From Sipunculus nudus (taxonomy: Eukaryota; Annelida; Sipuncula; Golfingiida; Sipunculidae): a stretch of DNA of 64,000 nt. Positions 11,580-24,551 of the stretch are shown here, piece after piece. Made by a program: the position numbers and the translations under genes. Under the pieces are notes generated by a model. The model worked only from the letters and a program-made list of their open reading frames with translations. It did not search any database and was not told the origin of the DNA. Position 1 is the stretch's first letter. The number at the start of each line of letters is the position of its first letter. The DNA is taken from assembly GCA_026874595.1 (NCBI GenBank), contig CM049315.1:803501-867500 (forward strand). The letters are read 5' to 3'.

Positions 11580-12890
11580 TGCGTATGATCGTAAATCAAC
11601 TCAGGTATATCACAGGATGTAGGTCTGTTCCAGGGTTTTAGCTACTGATTCTGATGTAATGTTGTAAGGGTTAGTTTTCTTCAGTATCTACCTGTGTGTA
11701 CGTGCGTATGATCGTAAGTTAACTCAGGTATATCACAGGATGTAGGTCTGTTCCAGGGTTTTAGCAACTGATTCTGATGTAATGTTGTAAGGGTTAGTTT
11801 TCTTCAGTATCTACCTGTGTGTACGTGCGTATGATCGTAAATTAACTCAGGTATATCACAGGATGTAGGTCTGTTCCAGGGTTTTAGCAACTGATTCTGA
11901 TGTAATGTTGTAAGGGTTAGTTTTCTTCAGTATCTACCTGTGTGTACGTGCGTATGATCGTAAATTAACTCAGGTATATCACAGGATGTAGGCCTGTTCC
12001 AGGGTTTTAGCTACTGATTCTGATGTAATGTTGTAAGGGTTAGTTTTCGTCAGTATCTACCTGTGTGTACGTGCGTATGATCGTAAATTAACTCAGGTAT
12101 ATCACAGGATGTAGGTCTGTTCCAGGGTTTTAGCTACTGATTCTGATGTAATGTTGTAAGGGTTAGTTTTCTTTAGTATCTACCTGTGTGTACGTGCGTA
12201 TGATCGTAAATTAACTCAGGTATATCACAGGATGTAGGTCTGTTCCAGGGTTTTAGCTACTGATTCTGATGTAATGTTGGAAGGGTTAGTTTTCTTCAGT
12301 ATCTACCTGTGTGTACGTGCGTATGATCGTAAATTAACTCAGGTATATCACAGGATGTAGGTCTGTTCCAGGGTTTTAGCTACTGATTCTGATGTAATGT
12401 TGTAAGGGTTAGTTTTCTTCAGTATCTACCTGTGTGTACGTGCGTATGATCGTAAATTAACTCAGGTATATCACAGGATGTAGGTCTTTTCCAGGGTTTT
12501 AGCTACTGATTCTGATGTAATGTTGTAAGGGTTAGTTTTCTTCAGTATCTACCTGTGTGTACGTGCGTATGATCGTAAATTAACTCAGGTATATCACAGG
12601 ATGTAGGTCTGTTCCAGGGTTTTAGCTACTGATTATGATGTAATGTTGTAAGGGTTAGTTTTCTTCAGTATCTACCTGTGTGTACGTGCGTATGATCGTA
12701 AATTAACTCAGGTATATCACAGGATGTAGGTCTGTTCCAGGATTTTAGCTACTGATTCTGATGTAATGTTGTACGGGTTAGTTTTCTTCAGTATCTACCT
12801 GTGTGTACGTGCGTATGATCGTAAATTAACTCAGGTATATCACAGGATGTAGGTCTTTTCCAGGGTTTTAGCTACTGATTCTGATGTAAT
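11580..12890. repeat. higher-order duplicate within 123-bp array (44/45-monomer shift)
   Basis: GTAAATCAACT at 11591 and 17003 differ by 5412 bp (44 x 123). GATTATGATG at 12631 and 18166, and GATTTTAGCT at 12741 and 18276, differ by 5535 bp (45 x 123). The change from 44 to 45 implies one extra monomer in the downstream block, where two successive units share the variant GTTATTTTTTTTCAG (around 17575 and 17698). Confidence 0.85.
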
Positions 12891-13059
12891 GTTGTAAGGG
12901 TTAGTTTTCTTCAGTATCTACCTGTGTGTACGTGCGTATTATCGTAAGTTAACTCAGGTATATCACAGGATGTAGGTCTTTTCCGGGGTTTTAGCTAATG
13001 ATTCTGATGTAATGTTGTAAGGGTTAGTTTTCTTCAGTATCTACCTGTGTGTACGTGCG

Positions 13060-13760
13060 TATGATCGTTAGTTAACTCAGGTATATCACAGGATGTAGGT
13101 CTGTTCCAGGGTTTTAGCAACTGATTCTGATGTAATGTTGTAAGGGTTAGTTTTCCTCAGTATCTACCTGTGTGTACGTGCGTATGATCGTAAGTTAACT
13201 CAGGTATATCACAGGATGTAGGTCTTTTCCAGGGTTTAACCTACTGATTCTGATGTAATGTTTTAAGGGTTAGTTTTCTTCAGTATCTACCTGTGTGTAC
13301 GTGCGTATGATCGTAAATTAACTCAGGTATATCACAGGATGTAGGTCTTTTCCAGGGTTTTAGCTACTGATTCTGATGTAATGTTGTAAGGGTTAGTTTT
13401 CGTCAGTATCTACCTGTATGTACGTGCGTATGATCGTAAATTAACTCAGGTATATCACAGGATGTAGGTCTGTTCCAGGGTTTTAGCTACTGATTCTGAT
13501 GTAATGTTGTAAGGGTTAGTTTTCTTCCGTATCTACCTGTGTGTACGTGCGTATGATCGTAAATTAACTCAGGTATATCACAGGATGTAGGTCTGTTCCA
13601 GGGTTTTAGCAACTGATTCTGATGTAATGTTGTAAGGGTTAGTTTTCTTCAGTATCTACCTGTGTGTACGTGCGTATGATCGTAAATTAACTCAGGTATA
13701 TCACAGGATGTAGGTCTGTTCAAGGGTTTTAGCTGCTGATTCTGATGTAATGTTGTAAGG
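13060..13760. repeat. higher-order duplicate within 123-bp array (26-monomer shift)
   Basis: Rare variants recur exactly 3198 bp (26 x 123) downstream: TTTTCCTCAG at 13151 and 16349, TTCTTCCGTATC with its C at 13524 and 16722, and TTTTCCGGGG with GCTAATGATT near 12980 and 16178. The stretch at about 12980-13760 is therefore a segmental copy of 16178-16960. Confidence 0.88.
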
Positions 13761-13939
13761 GTTAGTTTTCTTCAGTATCTACCTGTGTGTACGTGCGTAT
13801 GATCGTAAATTAACTCAGGTATATCGCAGGATGTAGGTGTATTCCAGGGTTTTAGCTACTGATTCTGATGTAATATTGTAAGGGTTAGTTTTCTTCAGTA
13901 TCTACCTGTGTGTACGTGCGTATGATCGTAAGTTAACTC

Positions 13940-15960
13940 AGGTATATCACAGGATGTAGGTCTCTTCCAGGGTTTTAGCTACTGATTCTGATGTAATGTT
14001 GTAAGGGTTAGTTTTCGTCAGTATCTACCTGTGTGTACGTGCGTATGATCGTAAAATAACTCAGGTATATCACAGAATGTAGGTCTGTTCCAGGGTTTTA
14101 GCTACTGATTCTGATGTAATGTTGTAAGGGTTAGTTTTCTTCAGTATCTACCTGTGTGTACGTGCGTATGATCGTAAGTTAACTCAGGTATATCGCAGGA
14201 TGTAGGTCTGTTCCAGGGTTTTAGCTACTGATTCTGATGTAATGTTGTAAGGGTTAGTTTTCTTCAGTATCTACCTGTGTGTACGTGCGTATGATCGTAA
14301 ATTAACTCAGGTATATCGCAGGATGTAGGTGTGTTCCAGGGTTTTAGCTACTGATTCTGATGTAATGTTGTAAGGGTTAGTTTTCTTCAGTATCTACCTG
14401 TGTGTACGTGCGTATGATCGTAAGTTAACTCAGGTATATCACAGGATGTAGGTCTCTTCCAGGGTTTTAGCTACTGATTCTGATGTAATGTTGTAAGGGT
14501 TAGTTTTCGTCAGTATCTACCTGTGTGTACGTGCGTATGATCGTAAATTAACTCAGGTATATCACAGGATGTAGGTCTGTTCCAGGGTTTTAGCTACTGA
14601 TTCTGATGTAATGTTGTAAGGGTTAGTTTTCTTCAGTATCTACCTGTGTGTACGTGCGTATGATCGTAAGTTAACTCAGGTATATCGCAGGATGTAGGTC
14701 TGTTCCAGGGTTTTAGCTACTGATTCTGATGTAATGTTGTAAGGGTTAGTTTTCTTCAGTATCTACCTGTGTGTACGTGCGTATGATCGTAAGTTAACTC
14801 AGGTATATCGCAGGATGTAGGTCTGTTCCAGGGTTTTAGCTACTGATTCTGATGTAATGTTGTAAGGGTTAGTTTTCTTCAGTATCTACCTGTGTGTACG
14901 TGCGTATGATCGTAAGTTAACTCAGGTATATCACAGGATGAAGGTCTGTTCCAGGGTTTTAGCTACTGATTCTGATGTAATGTTGTAAGGGTTAGTTTTC
15001 TTCAGTATCTACCTGTGTGTACGTGCGTATGATCGTAAGTTAACTCAGGTATATCACAGGATGTAGGTCTGTTCCAGGGTTTTAGCAAATGATTCTGATG
15101 TAATGTTGTAAGGGTTAGTTTTCTTCAGTATCTACCTGTGTGTACGTGCGTATGATCGTAAAATAACTCAGGTATATCACAGGATGTAGGTCTGTTCCAG
15201 GGTTTAAGCTACTGATTCTGATGTAATGTTGTAAGGGTTAGTTTTCTTCAGTATCTACCTGTGTGTACGTGCGTATGATCGTAAATTAAATCAGGTATAT
15301 CACAGGATGTAGGTCTGTTCCAGGGTTTTAGCTACTGATTCTGATGTAATGTTGTAAGGGTTAGTTTTCTTCAGTATCTACCTGTGTGTACGTGCGTATG
15401 ATCGTAAATTAACTCAGGTATATCACAGGATGTAGGTCTGTTCCAGGGTTTTAGCTACTGATTCTGATGTAATGTTGTAAGGGTTAGTTTTCTTCAGTAT
15501 CTACCTGTGTGTACGTGCGTATTATCGTAAATTAACTCAGGTATATCACAGGATGTAGGTCTGTTCCAGGGTTTTAGCTACTGATTCTGATGTAATGTTG
15601 TAAGGGTTAGTTTTCTTCAGTATCTACCTGTGTGTACGTGCGTATGATCGTAAATTAACTCAGGAAAATCACAGGATGTAGGTCTGTTCCAGGGTTTTAG
15701 CTACTGATTCTGATGTAATGTTGTAAGGGTTAGTTTTCTTCAGTATCTACCTGTGTGTACGTGCGTATTATCGTAAATTAACTCAGGTATATCACAGGAT
15801 GTAGGTCTGTTCCAGGGTTTTAGCTACTGATTATGATGTAATGTTGTAAGGGTTAGTTTTCTTCAGTATCTACCTGTGTGTACGTGCGTATGATCGTTAG
15901 TTAACTCAGGTATATCACAGGATGTAGGTCTGTTCTAGGGTTTTAGCAACTGATTCTGAT
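13940..15960. repeat. higher-order duplicate within 123-bp array (37-monomer shift)
   Basis: Rare variants pair at a shift of 4551 bp (37 x 123): CAGGATGAAGG ending its ATG at 14940 and 19491, and CAGGAAAATCACAGG at 15661 and 20212. GTCTCTTCC, ATCGCAGG and GCAAATGATT variants occur in the same order in both blocks. Confidence 0.88.
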
Positions 15961-18900
15961 GTAATGTTGTAAGGGTTAGTTTTCTTCAGTATCTACCTGT
16001 GTGTACGTGCGTATGATCGTAAGTTAACTCAGGTATATCACAGGATGTAGGTCTTTTCCAGGGTTTAAGCTACTGATTCTGATGTAATGTTGTAAGGGTT
16101 AGTTTTCTTCAGTATCTACCTGTGTGTACGTGCGTATGATCGTAAATTAACTCAGGTATATCACAGGATGTAGGTCTTTTCCGGGGTTTTAGCTAATGAT
16201 TCTGATGTAATGTTGTAAGGGTTAGTTTTCTTCAGTATCTACCTGTGTGTACGTGCGTATGATCGTTAGTTAACTCAGGTATATCACAGGATGTAGGTCT
16301 GTTCCAGGGTTTTAGCAACTGATTCTGATGTAATGTTGTAAGGGTTAGTTTTCCTCAGTATCTACCTGTGTGTACGTGCGTATGATCGTAAGTTAACTCA
16401 GGTATATCACAGGATGTAGGTCTTTTCCAGGGTTTAAGCTACTGATTCTGATGTAATGTTTTAAGGGTTAGTTTTCTTCAGTATCTACCTGTGTGTACGT
16501 GCGTATGATCGTAAATTAACTCAGGTATATCACAGGATGTAGGTCTTTTCCAGGGTTTTAGCTACTGATTCTGATGTAATGTTGTAAGGGTTAGTTTTCG
16601 TCAGTATCTACCTGTATGTACGTGCGTATGATCGTAAATTAACTCAGGTATATCACAGGATGTAGGTCTGTTCCAGGGTTTTAGCTACTGATTCTGATGT
16701 AATGTTGTAAGGGTTAGTTTTCTTCCGTATCTACCTGTGTGTACGTGCGTATGATCGTAAATTAACTCAGGTATATCACAGGATGTAGGTCTGTTCCAGG
16801 GTTTTAGCAACTGATTCTGATGTAATGTTGTAAGGGTTAGTTTTCTTCAGTATCTACCTGTGTGTACGTGCGTATGATCGTAAATTAACTCAGGTATATC
16901 ACAGGATGTAGGTCTGTTCAAGGGTTTTAGCTGCTGATTCTGATGTAATGTTGTAAGGGTTAGTTTTCTTCAGTATCTACCTGTGTGTACGTGCGTATTA
17001 TCGTAAATCAACTCAGGTATATCACAGGATGTAGGTCTGTTCCAGGGTTTTAGCTACTGATTCTGATGTAATGTTGTAAGGGTTAGTTTTCTTCAGTATC
17101 TACCTGTGTGTACGTGCGTATGATCGTAAGTTAACTCAGGTATATCACAGGATGTAGGTCTGTTCCAGGGTTTTAGCAACTGATTCTGATGTAATGTTGT
17201 AAGGGTTAGTTTTCTTCAGTATCTACCTGTGTGTACGTGCGTATGATCGTAAATTAACTCAGGTATATCACAGGATGTAGGTCTGTTCCAGGGTTTTAGC
17301 AACTGATTCTGATGTAATGTTGTAAGGGTTAGTTTTCTTCAGTATCTACCTGTGTGTACGTGCGTATGATCGTAAATTAACTCAGGTATATCACAGGATG
17401 TAGGTCTGTTCCAGGGTTTTAGCTACTGATTCTGATGTAATGTTGTAAGGGTTAGTTTTCTTCAGTATCTACCTGTGTGTACGTGCGTATTATCGTAAAT
17501 TAACTCAGGTATATCACAGGATGTAGGTCTGTTCCAGGGTTTTAGCTACTGATTCTGATGTAATGTTGTAAGGGTTATTTTTTTTCAGTATCTACCTGTG
17601 TGTACGTGCTTATGATCGTAAATTAACTCAGGTATATCACAGGATGTAGGTCTGTTCCAGGGTTTTAGCTACTGATTCTGATGTAATGTTGTAAGGGTTA
17701 TTTTTTTTCAGTATCTACCTGTGTGTACGTGCGTATGATCGTAAATTAACTCAGGTATATCACAGGATGTAGGTCTGTTCCAGGGTTTTAGCTACTGATT
17801 CTGATGTAATGTTGTAAGGGTTAGTTTTCTTCAGTATCTACCTGTGTGTACGTGCGTATGATCGTAAATTAACTCAGGTATATCACAGGATGTAGGTCTG
17901 TTCCAGGGTTTTAGCTACTGATTCTGATGTAATGTTGTAAGGGTTAGTTTTCTTCAGTATCTACCTGTGTGTACGTGCGTATGATCGTAAATTAACTCAG
18001 GTATATCACAGGATGTAGGTCTTTTCCAGGGTTTTCGCTACTGATTCTGATGTAATGTTGTAAGGGTTAGTTTTCTTCAGTATCTACCTGTGTGTACGTG
18101 CGTATGATCGTAAATTAACTCAGGTATATCACAGGATGTAGGTCTGTTCCAGGGTTTTAGCTACTGATTATGATGTAATGTTGTAAGGGTTAGTTTTCTT
18201 CAGTATCTACCTGTGTGTACGTGCGTATGATCGTAAATTAACTCAGGTATTTCACAGGATGTAGGTCTGTTCCAGGATTTTAGCTACTGATTCTGATGTA
18301 ATGTTGTACGGGTTAGTTTTCTTCAGTATCTACCTGTGTGTACGTGCGTATGATCGTAAATTAACTCAGGTATATCACAGGATGTAGGTCTTTTCCAGGG
18401 TTTTAGCTACTGATTCTGATGTAATGTTGTAAGGGTTAGTTTTCTTCAGTATCTACCTGTGTGTACGTGCGTATTATCGTAAGTTAACTCAGGTATATCA
18501 CATGATGTAGGTCTGTTCCAGGGTTTTAGCTACTGATTCTGATGTAATGCTGTAAGGGTTAGTTTTCTTCAGTATCTACCTGTGTGTACGTGCGTATGAT
18601 CGTAAATTAACTCAGGTATATCGCAGGATGTAGGTTTGTTCCAGGGTTTTAGCTACTGATTCTGATGTAATGTTGTATGGGTTAGTTTTCTTCAATATCT
18701 ACCTGTGTGTACGTGCGTATGATCGTAAATTAACTCAGGTATATCACAGGATGTAGGTCTGTTCCAGGGTTTTAGCTACTGATTCTGATGTAATGTTGTA
18801 AGGGTTAGTTTTCTTCAGTATCTACCTGTGTGTACGTGCGTATGATCGTAAATTAACTCAGGTATATCGCAGGATGTAGGTGTGTTCCAGGGTTTTAGCT

Positions 18901-21143
18901 ACTGATTCTGATGTAATGTTGTAAGGGTTAGTTTTCTTCAGTATCTACCTGTGTGTACGTGCGTATGATCGTAAGTTAACTCAGGTATATCACAGGATGT
19001 AGGTCTCTTCCAGGGTTTTAGCTACTGATTCTGATGTAATGTTGTAAGGGTTAGTTTTCGTCAGTATCTACCTGTGTGTACGTGCGTATGATCGTAAATT
19101 AACTCAGGTATATCACAGGATGTAGGTCTGTTCCAGGGTTTTAGCTACTGATTCTGATGTAATGTTGTAAGGGTTAGTTTTCTTCAGTATCTACCTGTGT
19201 GTACGTGCGTATGATCGTAAGTTAACTCAGGTATATCGCAGGATGTAGGTCTGTTCCAGGGTTTTAGCTACTGATTCTGATGTAATGTTGTAAGGGTTAG
19301 TTTTCTTCAGTATCTACCTGTGTGTACGTGCGTATGATCGTAAGTTAACTCAGGTATATCGCAGGATGTAGGTCTGTTCCAGGGTTTTAGCTACTGATTC
19401 TGATGTAATGTTGTAAGGGTTAGTTTTCTTCAGTATCTACCTGTGTGTACGTGCGTATGATCGTAAGTTAACTCAGGTATATCACAGGATGAAGGTCTGT
19501 TCCAGGGTTTTAGCTACTGATTCTGATGTAATGTTGTAAGGGTTAGTTTTCTTCAGTATCTACCTGTGTGTACGTGCGTATGATCGTAAGTTAACTCAGG
19601 TATATCACAGGATGTAGGTCTGTTCCAGGGTTTTAGCAAATGATTCTGATGTAATGTTGTAAGGGTTAGTTTTCTTCAGTATCTACCTGTGTGTACGTGC
19701 GTATGATCGTAAAATAACTCAGGTATATCACAGGATGTAGGTCTGTTCCAGGGTTTTAGCTACTGATTCTGATGTAATGTTGTAAGGGTTAGTTTTCTTC
19801 AGTATCTACCTGTGTGTACGTGCGTATGATCGTAAATTAACTCAGGTATATCACAGGATGTAGGTCTGTTCCAGGGTTTTAGCTACTGATTCTGATGTAA
19901 TGTTGTAAGGGTAAGTTTTCTTCAGTATCTACCTGTGTGTACGTGCGTATGATCGTAAATTAACTCAGGTATATCACAGGATGTAGGTCTGTTCCAGGGT
20001 TTTAGCTACTGATTCTGATGTAATGTTGTAAGGGTTAGTTTTCTTCAGTATCTACCTGTGTGTACGTGCGTATTATCGTAAATTAACTCAGGTATATCAC
20101 AGGATGTAGGTCTGTTCCAGGGTTTTAGCTACTGATTCTGATGTAATGTTGTAAGGGTTAGTTTTCTTCAGTATCTACCTGTGTGTACGTGCGTATGATC
20201 GTAAATTAACTCAGGAAAATCACAGGATGTAGGTCTGTTCCAGGGTTTTAGCTACTGATTCTGATGTAATGTTGTAAGGGTTAGTTTTCTTCAGTATCTA
20301 CCTGTGTGTACGTGCGTATGATCGTAAATTAACTCAGGTATATCACAGGATGTAGGTCTGTTCCAGGGTTTTAGCTACTGATTATGATGTAATGTTGTAA
20401 GGGTTAGTTTTCTTCAGTATCTACCTGTGTGTACGTGCGTATGATCGTTAGTTAACTCAGGTATATCACAGGATGTAGGTCTGTTCCAGGGTTTTAGCAA
20501 CTGATTCTGATGTAATGTTGTAAGGGTTAGTTTTCTTCAGTATCTACCTGTGTGTACGTGCGTATGATCGTAAGTTAACTCAGGTATATCACAGGATGTA
20601 GGTCTTTTCCAGGGTTTAAGCTACTGATTCTGATGTAATGTTGTAAGGGTTAGTTTTCTTCAGTATCTACCTGTGTGTACGTGCGTATGATCGTAAATTA
20701 ACTCAGTTATATCACAGGATGTAGGTCTTTTCCAGGGTTTTAGCTACTGATTCTGATGTAATGTTGTAAGGGTTAGTTTTCTTCAGTATCTACCTGTGTG
20801 TACGTGCGTATGATCGTAAATTAACTCAGGTATATCACAGGATGTAGGTCTTTTCCAGGGTTTTAGCTACTGATTCTGATGTAATGTTGTAAGGGTTAGT
20901 TTTCTTCAGTATCTACCTGTGTGTACGTGCGTATGATCGTAAATTAACTCAGGTATATCACAGGATGTAGGTCTGTTCCAGGGTTTTAGCTACTGATTCT
21001 GATGTAATGTTGTAAGGGTTAGTTTTCTTCAGAATCTACCTGTGTGTACGTGCGTATGATCGTAAATTAACTCAGGTATATCACAGGATGTAGGTCTTTT
21101 CCAGGGTTTTAGCTACTGATTATGATGTAATGTTGTAAGGGTT

Positions 21144-21480
21144 TTGTCCTTGGCCTATTGAAATGAAGGTATAAAACCATATGAGCATCATATGTTAAAC
21201 ATCATCTGAGTGAAAGTGAGAATCATAACCTGTCGTTAAGACAATAAACAATATCCGAGATATCCCTTTTTATCGATTCTCCATGTGATTAACCTTGTGC
21301 AGCGTTGGTAGACCTCAAGGATATCGCTGTTAACAAACGTGAACACTTGAAGGCTCTTTCAAGATTTCCGCATGACCAAAACCCTAAACAGGAATGCAGA
21401 ATTATTAAAAATTGTCAAAGTCCAAAGATTGTTTGTTCGCATGATTTGGTAACATGATCTTCTGATCCCGAGACTGTTCA
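21144..21480. other. spacer after 123-bp satellite
   Basis: About 340 bp with no match elsewhere in the window, no coding signal and no satellite sequence. It links the end of the 123-bp array to the family A right part. Confidence 0.55.
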
Positions 21481-23274
21481 ATCAGGTTTTTCTTCAATAC
21501 CCAAGTTCACAGTCGGGACTTGAATGACTTTCTAGAACTGGATGGGGATTTTATTTTTACTTCCTTTTCATATCATGGATAGATAATAACAACTTGTGTA
21601 ATGTGTAAATAATTTTGTTCCATATAACCCAGGCGTCAAGTTCCCATAGGATTAACAGAAATATCATATCACCTATTAAATGTTTACTAACAACGGGCGG
21701 CAAATCTTTTTATGATTCTTTTCCTTCATACAGGTGTGTCTCCGGTACGCACGGTAACAGAATTGCGATAGTTTCTCCAGGCACGTCCTCCCATCCTCCC
21801 ACTTGCTATTACCTTTTCAGATGTTGATGGTTAACTTTGCTTGTAAACTTTTATGTCGCTTGAATGAGGATTTTTTTTATTAAATATTACATTAATTTAC
21901 TCTCAATATATCTTTATATTATTAATATTTAAAGGGGCCTAATCACGTACAACGCATGTTGAATTCACATGAAAAATAGTTTCTCCCGTTTAAAATTAAT
22001 TGGTACCTGCCAAAATGTCCTAGAAACCGCTTGCCTATTCCTGTAAATGAATGTTAAGAACTGTAGACCGGGTGCGATCACAGGTGTTCACATAAACACA
22101 TCGCGTGGGAACATGTGCATCGCGAAGCCAATGCACGTGTCAATCAGGAGATGCCCTGATTGTTATAAACCAAAAATATAATTCATGTTCCCGCTGGCTG
22201 AAACACCTCGTGTCACAATTAGACCTGAGCCGGTCACGCGGCCTTGTTATGGTTAACAGACACACGTTGAATGTGTAAACCAAAACGTAATCACAGCAAG
22301 TATTAAACAGTCGTTTGCGAGGTACTGTGAATGTGTATAATGGGATGGTTTTTCTGGGAAACTTTTTTATATAGCGCAAAACTGAGCTGATAGTGTGAAC
22401 GAATAGGCATACTATTACTCCAGCTTATGTCTCTTTACACAAGTTGTACACACGTTTTACTGATTGGTTAATTCCAGATTGCTTGATGTCATATGATGTG
22501 AGAGTAAAACATTTAAAAGTAACGCACCTGTTGTAGCATGAAAAGCTAACCATCAGTATGGAGAAAGCCAGCTATTTTAAATTTGGCGAAAAGGAAACCC
22601 TTTGACCATGGTGAGGAACAATGGTAAGCACAATCTCCTTCAGTATTCTCTTTAAACATCCTATGGTGTTATGATAAACCTTAAAAAAAATAGAGAAAAA
22701 ATACAAAACCCCGGTTAAGTAGCCAATTTTTCCTGACACTGGTTCCAAAGTGTGATTTTTCCAAGTAATATCAACTTCTTTAATACCCAACTCTGGAAGC
22801 AATTTCTTCAAAAAAAAAATAGAGTGGATATTTGATATTATGCGGACACACGCACACATAAAACCAGTGTTCAGGGAAAAGATAATGTGCTACATAAGAC
22901 ATATGATATCCTTATTGTTTTACAGAAAATAATAAGATTTGTAGAAATGTATTGATTTCATACCTTTCAATGACACTACAGTAAATAAAGAAACAATGGC
23001 ATTTCATTTGTCATGTGATCGTCTTGGACAGCTTTATATAGAAGAAAAATAAGTAAACATTTACGGTCATGATTGCAATATATAGGATGAGTGTAACTTG
23101 ATTATAACCAGCTCCGAATATATAAGCACTGTATTTTAACTGATAGTAGGTAGCTATAACAGAAAAGATAATTAAATCTGTAATTTAATTATGAACCGAA
23201 AGAAGTTTGAGAGAACTTATTCAACTTCAGAACAAACTTTATCGCCGCAAGATAGTTCAGTGTTTCGTGACACG

Positions 23275-24551
23275 AAGAGGGTGCCCGTTAATTTTTAGAC
23301 CCTGTTATATTACAAATAACAATACACAATGTCTACATAGGCCCTTGTTGTTTAGCAATACACAATGTCTACATAGGCCCTAGTTGTTTCTTTCTCGTGA
23401 ATACATATGAATAATGAAAATATGTTCTGTGAATGATTCAATGAAGGTCAATGTTTCAAATAAATGCTTTCCCATTTTGGTGAATGAATATTTTGTCACA
23501 ATGACATGTAACAATTATATATTGATACCTCTATATTAATCAGAACAAAAAATAGGGCAAGAAACATATAACAGGCTGTACTTCATCATAAAATCACTAG
23601 CGAACCTGTCCACGGACTGCCTACAAAGTAATGAATGCTCCTATCCAGACACTTTTACGAGGTCTACAGCATCTTTTACCAATGTGTAGTTTATAATACG
23701 CTATCTATTTATAATTCTCTACTATTGGTATTAATGGTTTATCCCTTCCAACACTCACTCAATCATCCCTGAACACAGTAAAAATTATATTTTACTTTCT
23801 TGAACATTTTTAAAAAAATAAAGTTCTATAGAATATTCTGGAAAAAACATTCTTATTAAACTTATTATGGAACACCTTGTTGTCATTCTTCTTCATTGTC
23901 AATGATTGGTGCAAGGCCAGTTGTGGCACTGTATATTTTTTTAGGAGTTATATGTTACTTTTAAGCCTGGTGGATTCCTCATTTTTAGCACGGGGCTACG
24001 AATAATCCAGAAGACTTAACACCATAAAGATCATTAAACGTTACATAAGTTTGTAAGTTTAATTACTAAACAAATAAATAAATACATTTTTTAAGAAATT
24101 CCAGGGATCACCTCTGGCTCAGATGGAAGAAAAATCCCACTTGCCCATATTCTGAATATATGTATATGATTTCACCTTGTATAATAAACTCAGCTTAGTT
24201 AACAAAAAGCCCACCATCCCCCCACGTACAGATATTTCAGAAATCAGATTTTCTCAGGGAAGGGAGAAATAGCGACAGGATTCCTTTATATTTTTGGTTT
24301 ATTCAGCAAATCTCCGTCTTAAATTTCAATGTTCCGTCCTCAACAAAAAGAAAACTTGAAAGATGAAACCGAATATCGTCGGAGGCGAGTGGGAGGAGAA
24401 GACGTGTAACTCAAAATAACTCAGTTCTGAATTTACTGCAAAGGTTCCGTTCAACTTTAGACTTTTCTTTTTATTTTTTTATCATTATTATAGGACAATT
24501 ACATGTGTTGCTGAATGATAAAGGGTACTCATTTAAAAGTTTCAAGGAAAT
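23275..24551. other. AT-rich DNA with one 36-bp duplication
   Basis: No gene is recognised. A 36-bp direct duplication lies at 23320-23391 (AATACACAATGTCTACATAG starts at 23321 and 23357), differing by one base in CCCTTGTTG versus CCCTAGTTG. The remainder is low-complexity AT-rich sequence. Confidence 0.6.

Larger units (their letters stand above)
10813..21143. repeat. 123-bp satellite array, about 84 copies
   Basis: A strictly regular array: TTTTCTTC recurs at 10813, 10936, 11059 and so on to 21023, a span of 83 x 123 bp plus one inserted G near 11336. The monomer reads TTTTCTTCAGTATCTACC, TGTGTGTACGTGCGTATGAT, CGTAAATTAACTCAGGTATA, TCACAGGATGTAGGTCTGTT, CCAGGGTTTTAGCTACTGAT, TCTGATGTAATGTTGTAAGG, GTTAG. 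Variation is confined to a small set of recurrent sites (AAATTAA/AAGTTAA, GTCTG/GTCTT, GCTAC/GCAAC, ATCAC/ATCGC, TTCTTC/TTCGTC). Three CpGs (TACGTGCG and ATCG) are kept in almost every copy. No open frame crosses it. It ends abruptly at GTAAGGGTTTTGTCC. Confidence 0.97.
8430..23274. mobile_element. family A dispersed element, expanded copy 2
   Basis: The same ordered blocks as 3455-5082 are present but spread over 14.8 kb. The left part (8430-10372) matches 3455-3985 with the internal segment present six times. The right part (21481-23274) matches 4021-5082 apart from an extra roughly 320 bp at about 21520-21845. The space between them, a few tens of bases in copy 1, holds a spacer, the 123-bp satellite (10813-21143) and another spacer. 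Homology ends at CAGTGTTTCGTGACACGA (23257-23274), equivalent to 5065-5082. The matched order and ends show that this is one element swollen by tandem amplification. Confidence 0.72.

Noticed and set aside
10813-21143. Telomere-like AAGGGTTAG in each 123-bp monomer
   Set aside because: Only one and a half TTAGGG-like hexamers per monomer, never in tandem. Not an interstitial telomeric array.
10813-21143. CRISPR-like regular spacing
   Set aside because: There are no unique spacers. The whole 123-bp unit repeats, and the context is an animal genome.
22140-22379. 79-codon minus frame within family A
   Set aside because: The equivalent intervals of copies 1 and 3 do not keep the frame open.
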